From Yersinia proxima (GTDB lineage: Bacteria > Pseudomonadota > Gammaproteobacteria > Enterobacterales > Enterobacteriaceae): a stretch of DNA of 64,000 nt. Shown one piece after another: positions 50,709-59,201 of the stretch (positions within the stretch are counted from its first letter, which is position 1; every line of letters begins with the position of its first letter). The stretch is taken from contig NZ_CABHYG010000009.1 of assembly GCF_902170785.1 (NCBI RefSeq), positions 124,001 through 188,000 on the forward strand, in the 5' to 3' direction. The translations under genes and the position numbers were made by a program. The notes beneath the pieces were generated by a model, which worked only from the letters and a program-made list of their open reading frames with translations, was not told the origin of the DNA and made no database searches.

Positions 50709-50887
50709 TTATCGGCGCGCCGCTTTAGGTAATACCAGATGCGAGGAAGGATAAAAACACCTGGCTAGCTTTATTTAACCGCAATAAACATCTTCTTTGC
50801 TCAGATGCTGAGCAGTCGACCCAAATGTACTAATTTAGCGTTGACAGTATCGGGTATGCTAGATATCATGCGCCCCGTTCAGACGAT

Positions 50888-50963
50888 TCCTCTGTAGTTC
50901 AGTCGGTAGAACGGCGGACTGTTAATCCGTATGTCACTGGTTCGAGTCCAGTCAGAGGAGCCA
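50888..50963 (+). tRNA. tRNA-Asn (GTT)
   Basis: The 76-nt cloverleaf has acceptor arms TCCTCTG/CAGAGGA, D-loop AGTCGGTAGA, anticodon GTT in ACTGTTAAT, TTCGAGTCC in the T-loop and an encoded CCA end. It follows mtfA. tRNA-Asn genes are the insertion sites of the high-pathogenicity island in Yersinia; the site here is intact. Confidence 0.97.
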
Positions 50964-50969
50964 TATTAG

Positions 50970-51006
50970 AAAAGCCCGCTTAAGGAAACTTAAGCGGGCT
51001 TTTTGC
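50970..51006 (+). terminator. terminator of tRNA-Asn
   Basis: A perfect 13-bp stem (AAGCCCGCTTAAG / CTTAAGCGGGCTT) closed by a GAAA tetraloop is followed by a T run, 6 nt past the tRNA. Related copies occur at 54324 and 56943. Confidence 0.95.
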
Positions 51007-51206
51007 TTTTATTTTGAAAATGGGTGGCGAAAACTGACGTTATGCTTGAGGCAGAAATGGCATTAAAGTGTCCGGTTCAGGCGCGGTAGCCCACAAACTA
51101 ATCCGGCCTCACCTTAAGGCACCCATTTCTGATGTTATAACACCGACGCTTTTACGATATCATAACCGTTCTTCATTACCCTCAGCACTCCAGCCACGGA
51201 CTAGCA

Positions 51207-52634
51207 ATGAAACGGATAGCCGCACTTCCTCTGGGATTGATTCTCGCCGCACCTGCGTTTGCAATTGAAATGCCTTCCCCCGCGCCCATTAAAAGCATTG
51301 ACTGGTTGCCCGCCAGTACCGTCAGAATTGGGCAAGGAATAAACGCGGCATATCGCGTCACCACTCAGGCAGCCCAGACAAGTGAAATATGGTTCCACAC
51401 TGACTGTCAGACTCAGGAGAAAACACTGCTATTTATGAACATCCAGCCGGGTAAAGGGCTGCGAGTTTACAGCACGGACTCTATTGACCGCTACACGCCG
51501 GGCACGTTGTTCGAACCGGATGCAGACAGCCTGTTTATGACAAAGCCGGAACTGAACCTTTGTAACCAGAATATTCCTGAGCCGATGTGGGCTGGTATTT
51601 CTTCGTGGGATCAACCCGGCGAAAAACTGTTTGTGGATGTAAACAATAGCCTGCGAGACGGGGCAATGCTGAAAACGCGGCTGGCGACGGATTACAATAA
51701 AATCCATCACGATGAAAAATATGGTGCGCCCTATTCAGTGAAGATTCAGGACGTTATGCTTAACTGTGAAAAAATTGAAGGCATGGCATTAACGACGTTC
51801 TCACTGGATAATCAGGGCTTTGTCTCCGACAGCGTTTTCGCGAAAGACGCTACGTTTACGGCACTGTCGCCCAATAGGGTAAGCGTGGCAAAAGAGCTTT
51901 GCGCGATCAAAGACTTCGCTCATTACACGGGTAACGGAACGCTCGTCTGGCGTAAAAAAGAGATTGCCGATGATACACCTGCACGGCCGGATTTTGAGCA
52001 CAACATCCCGACAGCCTTGCAACGCTTCGCACTTCCTGCTGAAGTGACAAATATCATTGATAAAACCTTCGCCGATCCTCAGAAAAAACCGGCCTTCCGC
52101 TCACTCCGTTATACCCAAAACGGCCCGGAAAAAGACGGAATAGGGCTGATGGCCAGAATTGATGCCCAGCCGGACGGCACGACACTAACTATCGTAAAGA
52201 TGACGATGGGCAATGCTGTGTTCTATTCGCAATATCAGCGCCTGTTCAATATGGTGGATGTTAAGAAATGGGAAATTATGTCTGACGAGCCATGGATCAG
52301 CAAAACCCTGGATAGCACAATTACACTCCCTTTGCACCCGCAAGAGATTTACGCTTCGTACAGCCAGATCGAAAATAGGGGTAACCCTGGAAAAGATAAA
52401 TTACTCAGCCAGACTTGCGTTGCCGGTAAAGAATGGCGTAACGCCGTTGATCTTAATCCTAAATTCCCAGGACGTTATCTTGAGTTTATCTGTAGGCAGG
52501 ATCTCGGTGACGGGAGAGAAACCAGCGGCGACTACGCTTATCTTGAGGCCTTGAGAGTCTTTATTCGCATCGGTTTTCAAGCCAACGACCAAACGAAACG
52601 TTTTACCTTCACTGATGTGGAAGTCACGTATTAA
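51207..52634 (+). CDS. unrecognised exported protein (475 aa)
   Basis: The N terminus is a clear signal peptide (MKRIAALPLGLILAAPAFA, cleavage after about residue 19), so the protein is periplasmic or outer-membrane associated. The mature part has several paired cysteines (TDCQTQEK, LNLCNQ, LNCEKI, KELCAI, SQTCVA, EFICRQ) and an all-beta-looking composition; no TM helix follows. I do not recognise a domain. It sits directly after tRNA-Asn, transcribed from its own promoter, and could be an acquired gene, but base composition is not strikingly different. Confidence 0.85.
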   Translation: MKRIAALPLGLILAAPAFAIEMPSPAPIKSIDWLPASTVRIGQGINAAYRVTTQAAQTSEIWFHTDCQTQEKTLLFMNIQPGKGLRVYSTDSIDRYTPGTLFEPDADSLFMTKPELNLCNQNIPEPMWAGISSWDQPGEKLFVDVNNSLRDGAMLKTRLATDYNKIHHDEKYGAPYSVKIQDVMLNCEKIEGMALTTFSLDNQGFVSDSVFAKDATFTALSPNRVSVAKELCAIKDFAHYTGNGTLVWRKKEIADDTPARPDFEHNIPTALQRFALPAEVTNIIDKTFADPQKKPAFRSLRYTQNGPEKDGIGLMARIDAQPDGTTLTIVKMTMGNAVFYSQYQRLFNMVDVKKWEIMSDEPWISKTLDSTITLPLHPQEIYASYSQIENRGNPGKDKLLSQTCVAGKEWRNAVDLNPKFPGRYLEFICRQDLGDGRETSGDYAYLEALRVFIRIGFQANDQTKRFTFTDVEVTY

Positions 52635-52668
52635 CGGTTACACAGCTAAACTCTTCACCGTACCACGC

Positions 52669-52692
52669 CCTAGCCCCTTTGGGGTTAGGGGA
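52669..52692 (+). terminator. hairpin downstream of the exported protein
   Basis: CCCTAGCCCC-TTT-GGGGTTAGGG forms a strong stem about 35 nt past the stop, with no T run. It may be a factor-dependent terminator or a repeated palindrome. Confidence 0.5.
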
Positions 52693-52826
52693 GAAATAAT
52701 CAGCTCAACCTGCCGCCAGAAAATCGTTATGCAGTCCCTGATTACGGCCGGTTGACCAATAACCAGACTCGTCAGCCGACTTAAAATTCGTTATCATCCG
52801 CTCCCACTCTCCCCCCGGGTAGCCTG

Positions 52827-53525
52827 ATGTCTAAGATTATCGATACCTTTATTGCCCCGCCGTGCTATGACGAGATAGAGACTCTCTATCAGGACGACCA
52901 CCTGGTGCTTATCAATAAACCCACAGGGTTGCTCAGCCTTTCAGGAAAAAATCTGCAAAATCTCGATTCGGTTCATCACCGAATGGTTCAGGTATTCCCT
53001 GGCTGCACCCTGGTTCACCGCCTTGATTTTGGTACTTCCGGCTTGATGGTTATTGCGCGCAATAAGGCTATCAATGCTGCCCTCTGTCAACAGTTCAGCC
53101 AGCGCACCGTGACCAAAGTGTACAGTGCACTGCTTTGCGGACATCTGGACAACAACGAAGGAGTGGTAGACGCAGCTATTGCCAAAGATCCAGCACTGTT
53201 CCCATTGATGTCGATTTGCGCCACCCACGGCAAGCCCGCTCGCTCCGGCTATCGGGTCGTCGAGCGTTTTTATCATGAGTTGGAAGACGGGAGGTTACTG
53301 CCATTGACGCGGGTGCAACTCATCCCAGAAACCGGGCGTACTCATCAACTGCGCATCCACTGCCAGCAGTTAGGTCACCCGATTCTGGGTTGTGACCTGT
53401 ATGGCGGCCGCTTGCTACCGGGCACCGAACAGACACCACGGCTGATGCTGCACGCCAGTGAACTGCATTTTGTTCACCCCATTGGCAAGGAGTGGTTCAA
53501 AATCTGTCATGCCAGCCCGTTCTGA
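52827..53525 (+). CDS. RluA-family pseudouridine synthase
   Basis: The 232-residue enzyme isomerises uridine in structured RNA. It has the catalytic-Asp motif HRLDFGTSGLMVIARNKA (about 63-80, Asp at 66) and the RluA family segments LYQDDHLVLINKPTGLLS (about 20-37) and PETGRTHQLRIHCQQLGHPILGCDLYGG. It resembles E. coli RluA (219 aa), but the target could be another rRNA or tRNA site. It is a single gene, converging with yaiL. Confidence 0.88.
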   Translation: MSKIIDTFIAPPCYDEIETLYQDDHLVLINKPTGLLSLSGKNLQNLDSVHHRMVQVFPGCTLVHRLDFGTSGLMVIARNKAINAALCQQFSQRTVTKVYSALLCGHLDNNEGVVDAAIAKDPALFPLMSICATHGKPARSGYRVVERFYHELEDGRLLPLTRVQLIPETGRTHQLRIHCQQLGHPILGCDLYGGRLLPGTEQTPRLMLHASELHFVHPIGKEWFKICHASPF

Positions 53526-53534
53526 GAACGTTAA

Positions 53535-54074
53535 TTACCACATCAAATCATCGGGCACTTTAAAATCAGCATACGGATCTTCTTCATCTTGCTCTTCCTG
53601 ACTAAGCGCACTATTTAAGACAATACTGTTCGCATCTCGCTGCGCAATTTTATCGGCAACACTGGCGGGGATAATAGCGTATTCACTTTCGGCACTGTTA
53701 TCAGCAACCACACGAGCGATAGCGAGACGACCACTAATCAACTGAGATTGCGTCACCTTATCCACAACTATTTTTTTAATTAAATTATTATCTGTGAAGT
53801 TAAAACCAATATCGCCTTTTGAAATATTGATTCTGTTCATTTCAATGAGCTGCTTCACTTGAGCTTTATACTCTTTAGATAAAGCAGCTTGTTTTTGTTG
53901 CTCGCTGAGCTGTTTATCACGTTCAAGTTGAGCTTTTTTATTTTCTTCCACCGCCTCTCTTGCCTCACGAGCCTGAACTCGTGACTTTTTAGCCGTTCTT
54001 TGGACTTTAGCCATTTTTTTGCTGGTCACTAACCCAGCTTTTAGCATCTGCTCTTGTAAGGTAAGTTTCGTCAT
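53535..54074 (-). CDS. yaiL: YaiL family protein (DUF2058)
   Basis: The 179-residue product has the YaiL signature start MTKLTLQEQMLKAGLVTSKK, followed by a highly charged coiled-coil (about 20-75) and a C-terminal globular part (GDIGFNFTDNNLIKKI...). It is described as nucleoprotein/polysaccharide-associated in older annotation, but no function is proven. It converges with the pseudouridine synthase gene. Confidence 0.88.
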   Translation of the reverse strand: MTKLTLQEQMLKAGLVTSKKMAKVQRTAKKSRVQAREAREAVEENKKAQLERDKQLSEQQKQAALSKEYKAQVKQLIEMNRINISKGDIGFNFTDNNLIKKIVVDKVTQSQLISGRLAIARVVADNSAESEYAIIPASVADKIAQRDANSIVLNSALSQEEQDEEDPYADFKVPDDLMW

Positions 54075-54323
54075 CTTCGTTTCTAAGTCAGTTGAATAAT
54101 TTGAGTGATTATACCTGTTATTTTTGAGGCTGTACCCACTTGCAAGACTTGGTCACTTTGTGGCTTTGAAAGGAGTGATCAGAAGCTGGTGTGGCCAGCT
54201 CTCAGGATTAGACCATTACACTTTTGTCCAGGCATTGAAATTAATGGCATTACCTCCGGCCAGGTGAAAATATCAGGCGATGACCCATAAGGATAAACAC
54301 TATTTGACGTCACAAATGGCGCT

Positions 54324-54349
54324 GCCCGCTTAAGGAAACTTAAACGGGC
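54324..54349. repeat. degenerate copy of the tRNA-Asn terminator stem
   Basis: GCCCGCTTAAG-GAAA-CTTAAACGGGC repeats the stem and tetraloop of the tRNA-Asn terminator with one mismatch and only a short T stretch after it. It lies in a 330-nt gap (54075-54404) with no gene and with no gene on the plus strand just before it. Confidence 0.75.
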
Positions 54350-54404
54350 TTTGGGCTATCTGATAATTTACTTCGGCTGGAGTATTACCGATATAAACTC
54401 ACCG

Positions 54405-54836
54405 CTATTTTCGATTAAGAATACGCAGAAAATCCTGCTTACTTGAAATCAGCGAAAGTGCATTAGCAATAATTTCATCACTAAAGATCGAGGCAATATC
54501 TTTTAGCACATCGATATGCTCTTTTTCTTTCGCGATAACGCCAATGGCAATAAACATCACATTACTTCTATCCCAAATAACACCATCCGGGAATTGGAAG
54601 ATCTCAACACCTGTTTTAACGATAATATTGGTCGCTGACTTCGGCAGGTGGGGTAAGGTAATACCATTACCCAGAAAGGTGGAGACTTGCTGCTCCCTTT
54701 CATTAAGGAAAGCGACACAATCCTGGTTAATATACCCTTTAGCTTTAAACTCTTTCCCTACCATGGATAAAACTTCAGCTTTATTTTTTGCATGACATCC
54801 TAAATGGATATTTTCAGCAGTAATATTATCTAGCAT
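54405..54836 (-). CDS. stand-alone PTS EIIA domain (fructose/mannitol type)
   Basis: The 143-residue product is a complete PTS EIIA type-2 domain; the phosphorylated residue is probably H63 in GNGITLPHLP. I start at the ATG giving MLDNITAENIHL because AAGGGGA lies upstream of it; a GTG six codons earlier overlaps that site. No EIIB or EIIC is nearby. It follows a MFS sugar porter by 52 nt on the same strand, so it probably regulates uptake or metabolism rather than driving group translocation. Confidence 0.87.
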   Translation of the reverse strand: MLDNITAENIHLGCHAKNKAEVLSMVGKEFKAKGYINQDCVAFLNEREQQVSTFLGNGITLPHLPKSATNIIVKTGVEIFQFPDGVIWDRSNVMFIAIGVIAKEKEHIDVLKDIASIFSDEIIANALSLISSKQDFLRILNRK

Positions 54837-54888
54837 GACCTGTCCCCTTTGCACTATGACTCATTTGTCTCATATAAAGCAGTATCTA

Positions 54889-56286
54889 TTAATTACCGGA
54901 AGACAGTTCTTCTTCTAGTTGCTCTAATGATTTATTAGCTGTTTCTGGCAAGGCTGCGACCACAAAGATAATCGCCAGATAGTTGATCAATGCAAAAATC
55001 AGGAATACCGGGCCTAAGCCCAACTTCGCTTGCAATACCGGGAATAGATAACTAACTATCGCATTCATGATCCACATGAAAAACACCGAAATCCCCATTG
55101 ATAACCCACGAATTTTCAATGGGAAAAGCTCAGCTAATACCACCCAGGTAAGAAAGCCCATGGTCCCTTGCATAACACCGACAAATAACGCACCCAGTAG
55201 CCAAATAACCGTCGCCTTGATTTCACCCATCAAATAATAATCTGCACCAGCGATAATCAAGTGTAATGTTGCCATGAGTGCGAAACCATAAATAATCAAT
55301 GTCTTCCGTTTAAAACGGTCAACCAGGAAAAGCACCCCAATGACCATACCACCGACAGAAAAGACGCCATTTAGCACGTTGCAGATCAACGACATTCTTT
55401 CAGAGAACCCGGCAGTCTTCAGTATTTCAGTACCATAATACATAATCACATTAACCCCGGTTGTTTGCTGCAATGCTGCCCAAACAATACCCACCAAGAT
55501 TAATTTTAAGATCCACGGTGTATGAAAAATAATTGCCCAATCTTTCTTTGCATATAAGTGCTTTTCTTTTTCAACATCAATCAACGTGACGATATCTTCA
55601 AACTCTTTAATCGCTCGCTGTTCTGGACGAATCTGTTTTAATATGGCTAATGCTTCTTCACGCCGATTTTTACTGACCAGCCAGCGAGGACTTTCTGGCG
55701 AACGCCACATTCCAACCAATAAACAAATCGCCGGAATTGTCTGCACCAATAACATATAGCGCCAGACTTCAGGAAGATGTCCCCAAACAATACCAATCAC
55801 TGCATTCACAGCAAATGCCGCTAATTGACCAAACACAATGGCCACTTCATTTAATCCCGTCAGTTTTCCCCGCATTTCTGTTGGCGCAACTTCGGATATA
55901 AATGTGGGCGCAGTAACCGATGCACCACCGACTGCGTAACCGAGCAAAAATCGGGCAATTAACAGGCAGGTAATATTAGGGGATAATGCGCATAATAATG
56001 CACCAAAGAAGAAAACAAAGGAGAGATAGAGTAAATATTTTCTTCTGCCAAAGAAGTCAGCCAGTTTTCCGCCCAAGATACTACCAATAGCGGCACCGAC
56101 CAAAAGTACACTCATTACCAGGCCGACTGTTGTCGGTGTCAGCGCCATGTTTTCTTTCAATGACGAAAATGCACCATTAATAACACCCGTGTCGTAACCA
56201 AACAGCAAGCCACCAAAGGTAGCGACTAATGTTATTTGATGTAATCGTTTTCTCTGTTGTGCGTTGAGATTCATCATTAACGACAT
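54889..56286 (-). CDS. MFS sugar porter (proton symporter)
   Basis: A twelve-TM sugar porter of about 465 residues with the family signatures FGGLLFGYDTGVINGAF (TM1), LADFFGRRKYLL (loop 2-3), PESPRWLV (end of TM6) and PETANKSLEQLEEEL at the C terminus. It is close to inositol/arabinose/xylose symporters; the substrate is not decidable. I favour the ATG giving MSLMMNLNAQQ (AGGG upstream); an ATG nine codons earlier lacks a ribosome site. It is first in a two-gene unit with EIIA. Confidence 0.9.
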   Translation of the reverse strand: MSLMMNLNAQQRKRLHQITLVATFGGLLFGYDTGVINGAFSSLKENMALTPTTVGLVMSVLLVGAAIGSILGGKLADFFGRRKYLLYLSFVFFFGALLCALSPNITCLLIARFLLGYAVGGASVTAPTFISEVAPTEMRGKLTGLNEVAIVFGQLAAFAVNAVIGIVWGHLPEVWRYMLLVQTIPAICLLVGMWRSPESPRWLVSKNRREEALAILKQIRPEQRAIKEFEDIVTLIDVEKEKHLYAKKDWAIIFHTPWILKLILVGIVWAALQQTTGVNVIMYYGTEILKTAGFSERMSLICNVLNGVFSVGGMVIGVLFLVDRFKRKTLIIYGFALMATLHLIIAGADYYLMGEIKATVIWLLGALFVGVMQGTMGFLTWVVLAELFPLKIRGLSMGISVFFMWIMNAIVSYLFPVLQAKLGLGPVFLIFALINYLAIIFVVAALPETANKSLEQLEEELSSGN

Positions 56287-56313
56287 ATCCTTACCCTTTA
56301 TTTGAGTATCCAT

Positions 56314-56942
56314 TTGATGTCAAAAGGTTTTTTTAAAAAAACGTCCCCGCACTTTCAAAAGAGAAAATGAAAAAACTTTTTGACACTCTGATTTATTAAT
56401 TAGATAAATGCAGTTATTGAAGCCAAATAAACTTTCTTACAGAGTGTGACGTTATATTATTTATGATGTGTTTTTCCGTTTAGCACGCCCCCTTTTACAT
56501 TTTCTATTTTTAACCTGTTCACCAGATAACTCACAGCAACACCTGAATAACTTAACTGTGACATAACATATCATTCATATTGAAATTAAAATTCTATATC
56601 GATCACAATATGATAATTAAATTCCAGATTGGCATAAGTAAAAATAGGACTAGCACCCTATTAAACAACAACAATAAAAAATATCCATTTGATATTAAAT
56701 GAAAAAAAACAAGAAATAGATGACGTAACGGATGGGTTTTTAGGGAAAGAGCTATAAAGAAAGTTGGTTATTTTGTGACTTGGTTAACTATTTTATTTCA
56801 AAAATAATTCTTTTTGGAATAAAAATTTGCATTTGAAGTTTAACGGCTCACTACTGAAATTTTGCCATGCTATTTGGCCTAAATCTGGACCAACTAACAC
56901 GATTGGAGAACTAAAAGGTGGGAACCTTCGGATGTTAATGAG
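56314..56942. other. AT-rich gap upstream of the MFS porter gene
   Basis: The gap between the porter and the lpxO terminator has no supported gene. It is very AT-rich (56560-56830) and presumably holds the porter promoter. TGTGA half-sites occur (about 56449 and 56559), but no full CRP site was found. Confidence 0.5.
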
Positions 56943-56977
56943 AAAAGCCCGCTTGAAGAAAGATAAGCGGGCTTTTT
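56943..56977 (-). terminator. bidirectional terminator after lpxO
   Basis: AAAAGCCCGCTT pairs with AAGCGGGCTTTTT across a 10-nt loop, flanked by A and T runs. It lies 31 nt past the lpxO stop. The stem base is shared with the tRNA-Asn terminator. Confidence 0.9.
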
Positions 56978-57007
56978 GCTATTTGATCACTTTTTTCTTA
57001 CCTGGAG

Positions 57008-57910
57008 CTACAGCACATAAAAAATCAATGCGGCAATGCCACCAAATAATAGCCATTTGATCAAATAATAAATTCTGCGATTCCAGGCTTTCAGGCGCTT
57101 ACCTATCTTACGTACCGCATAGATATATTTGAAAGCACGGTTAACTCCACCAGTCCTATCCCCTTCTTCATTGGGTGCCGTCGCAGCACTCATTAAATTG
57201 CGCCCCAACCAATGGTTAACCCATTGCGCCCAACGATAGCGCATCGGCCGTTCAATATCACAAAAGAGGATCAGTCGATCCTGCCCACTCTGATTTTCAG
57301 CATAATGAATATAAGTTTCATCAAACAGTACACCCTCACCATCACGCCAACTGTAAATAGTCCCATCTACATCAATAAAGCAGCGATCATCATTCGGTGT
57401 GATTAAACCAAGGTGATAACGTAGGGAACCCGCATAAGGGTCGCGGTGGCGAGGCAACCGGCTGCCGTCCGGTAACTCAGCAAACATCGCCGCTTTCACC
57501 GACGGTAACCCTTTCAATAAGGTAGTGGTGTAAGGGCATAATGTCATTGCCGATGGGTGACTATCTTCATACCATTTCAAATAAAAACGCTTCCAACCCG
57601 TTTTAAAGAAAGAATTAAAACCGGCATCATTATATTTATCCGATGCTTTGATTTGTTGGATTTCCATTAATGCCTTACCTTCCTCCTTGATTTTTAACCA
57701 GTTATCTCGCAGTACTGCCAACTCGGGGAACAAGTCCTGTTTTAAATAAGGTGTGGAGGGAACGCGCGAGAATAAATACATAAAAGCATTGATTGGTGAA
57801 ACAAATGTCGAATGGTCTGAGAGTTGTCGCCAGAATTTATAACGAACCTTTCCGCGAAAATGCACATAAGCTACGCATAAGATAAAAATAAATAACACTA
57901 TATATTTCAT
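57008..57910 (-). CDS. lpxO: lipid A 2-hydroxylase LpxO
   Basis: LpxO is an Fe(II)/2-oxoglutarate dioxygenase that adds a 2-OH to a secondary acyl chain of lipid A at the inner membrane. The 300-residue sequence has an N-terminal TM anchor (about 1-18), the aspartyl/asparaginyl hydroxylase core with likely iron ligands H154, D156 (RHRD) and H202 (TYIHYAEN), the co-substrate Arg (RLILF) and a C-terminal TM (about 283-299). AGGACATC precedes the ATG. Monocistronic. Confidence 0.93.
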   Translation of the reverse strand: MKYIVLFIFILCVAYVHFRGKVRYKFWRQLSDHSTFVSPINAFMYLFSRVPSTPYLKQDLFPELAVLRDNWLKIKEEGKALMEIQQIKASDKYNDAGFNSFFKTGWKRFYLKWYEDSHPSAMTLCPYTTTLLKGLPSVKAAMFAELPDGSRLPRHRDPYAGSLRYHLGLITPNDDRCFIDVDGTIYSWRDGEGVLFDETYIHYAENQSGQDRLILFCDIERPMRYRWAQWVNHWLGRNLMSAATAPNEEGDRTGGVNRAFKYIYAVRKIGKRLKAWNRRIYYLIKWLLFGGIAALIFYVL

Positions 57911-58017
57911 GATGTCCTATCAATAAATATTTTAGATAGCTAAATATCTAGTCTATTCTCATTGAACTTTCCAACTTAAAAATATTAAAAATAATGACAA
58001 AAGTAATAATATTATGA

Positions 58018-58767
58018 TTAGTAAGCAATAAATGTCTGCACATCACTGCCATTTAATATGAAGCACCCGGTAAAACAACGGCCTGCGGGGAAGTCTTCAC
58101 TTAGTTTGCGTAATAACTGTAACTCAAAACGCCCGGTATCCAGTGAATAACTCAGTAGCTTCGCTTCAAGAAAATCAAAATAACGCCCAAGTTGCGGATA
58201 GACGGCTTTAAATAAACTCTCTTTCGCGGAAAAAGCCAATGTCAGCAATTGGTTAAAAGGTAATGGGCCATTCTGGAAACAATGATGCTCTTCTTCACTG
58301 AGAATGCCCGGCCATAAGTTAGCAGCTCTTTCATCAGCAATAATGCTTTCGATATCCAGACCAAGACCATGCCGACGGGAACTGGCATCTGTAGGCTCAC
58401 CGGCCGGTGTGATTATTTGTGCAGTACACAACGCACGTTGGTTATTATGGCTGATGCTACCAATCAAACCGGTCGGCCACAGTGGTGCGCGATCTATTCC
58501 ATTTGCCAATGGGTAATCACGTACTTCCAGCATATTCAATACCTGTCTGGCAACAAAACGCCCTGCCAGATATTCAGCTCGCCGTTTAGCAACAGCTTTT
58601 TGTAAACTGCCAGGAAACGCGATGCCATACACGGCAAATAGCTCATCCCGATATTCATTCACATCAAAATCACATTTAGCCAAAAGCCCATGAAACAGGG
58701 GTTGGTCATTCAAACCGGCGGCTGGGAGTGCAGCAAAAGTAAAATTACGGATAAATACCGAGGTCAC
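58018..58767 (-). CDS. EntD-type 4'-phosphopantetheinyl transferase
   Basis: The 249-residue enzyme attaches phosphopantetheine to carrier proteins. It has GLDIESI (Mg2+-binding, about 135-141), SEEEHHCF and FSAKESLFKAVYP (about 187-199), the hallmarks of EntD/PcpS transferases, plus GSISHNNQRAL. The start is GTG with AGGAT upstream. EntD serves siderophore NRPSs, but no NRPS or PKS gene is present in the window, so its partner is elsewhere. Confidence 0.88.
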   Translation of the reverse strand: MTSVFIRNFTFAALPAAGLNDQPLFHGLLAKCDFDVNEYRDELFAVYGIAFPGSLQKAVAKRRAEYLAGRFVARQVLNMLEVRDYPLANGIDRAPLWPTGLIGSISHNNQRALCTAQIITPAGEPTDASSRRHGLGLDIESIIADERAANLWPGILSEEEHHCFQNGPLPFNQLLTLAFSAKESLFKAVYPQLGRYFDFLEAKLLSYSLDTGRFELQLLRKLSEDFPAGRCFTGCFILNGSDVQTFIAY

Positions 58768-58802
58768 GCGTTATCCTATTCATGTTGATTTATAGCGTTT
58801 TG

Positions 58803-58869
58803 TACCCTAGATAATTCCAGTTGCAGGAAGACAGTCTACGCACATGCAGCTTGAAGAATAACGGGTATA
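58803..58869. repeat. short (core-deleted) ERIC element
   Basis: The 67-bp sequence begins taccctagataattccagttgcagg and ends atgcagcttgaagaataacgggta, so both ERIC ends are intact while the central palindrome is missing. It lies in the 434-nt gap (58768-59201) before dctP, which has no other gene. Confidence 0.8.
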
Positions 58870-59201
58870 GTAGTAGCTAACCTCGTTTGCCACAATATCA
58901 GAACCCCGCCATTTGGGCTAAAACGTTAGCCACTTCAAGTTGCGCCACATTTATAACTCGATAACCCCTACCTTTAACCATGTATTTTGTGTGGCCCACT
59001 TTATCATGAAATGCAACTTCACAATTATTGAAACGCAGTTCCTGTCGTTTCTTTTTCTGTGACAATGGTCAATTTAAAAGCAAATGTAAACAGCTAGGTT
59101 GAATACCTTGGGGATAAAGGAAAAGCCCTTAATATAACTATTCCATTATGAGAAATATCGCCTTTTTATTTATTGTTTTAATGACTTCTGGAGACCACTA
59201 A

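Noticed and set aside
50888..50963. tRNA-Asn as an occupied high-pathogenicity-island site
   Set aside because: The tRNA is complete, no integrase gene follows, and no second copy of its 3' end was seen downstream.
54836..54854. GTG start of the EIIA gene
   Set aside because: The GTG overlaps the AAGGGGA ribosome site of the downstream ATG, which is better placed.
59058..59073. CRP site upstream of dctP (TGTGACAATGGTCAAT)
   Set aside because: The second half-site matches only three of five consensus bases, so it is not strong enough to list as a site.
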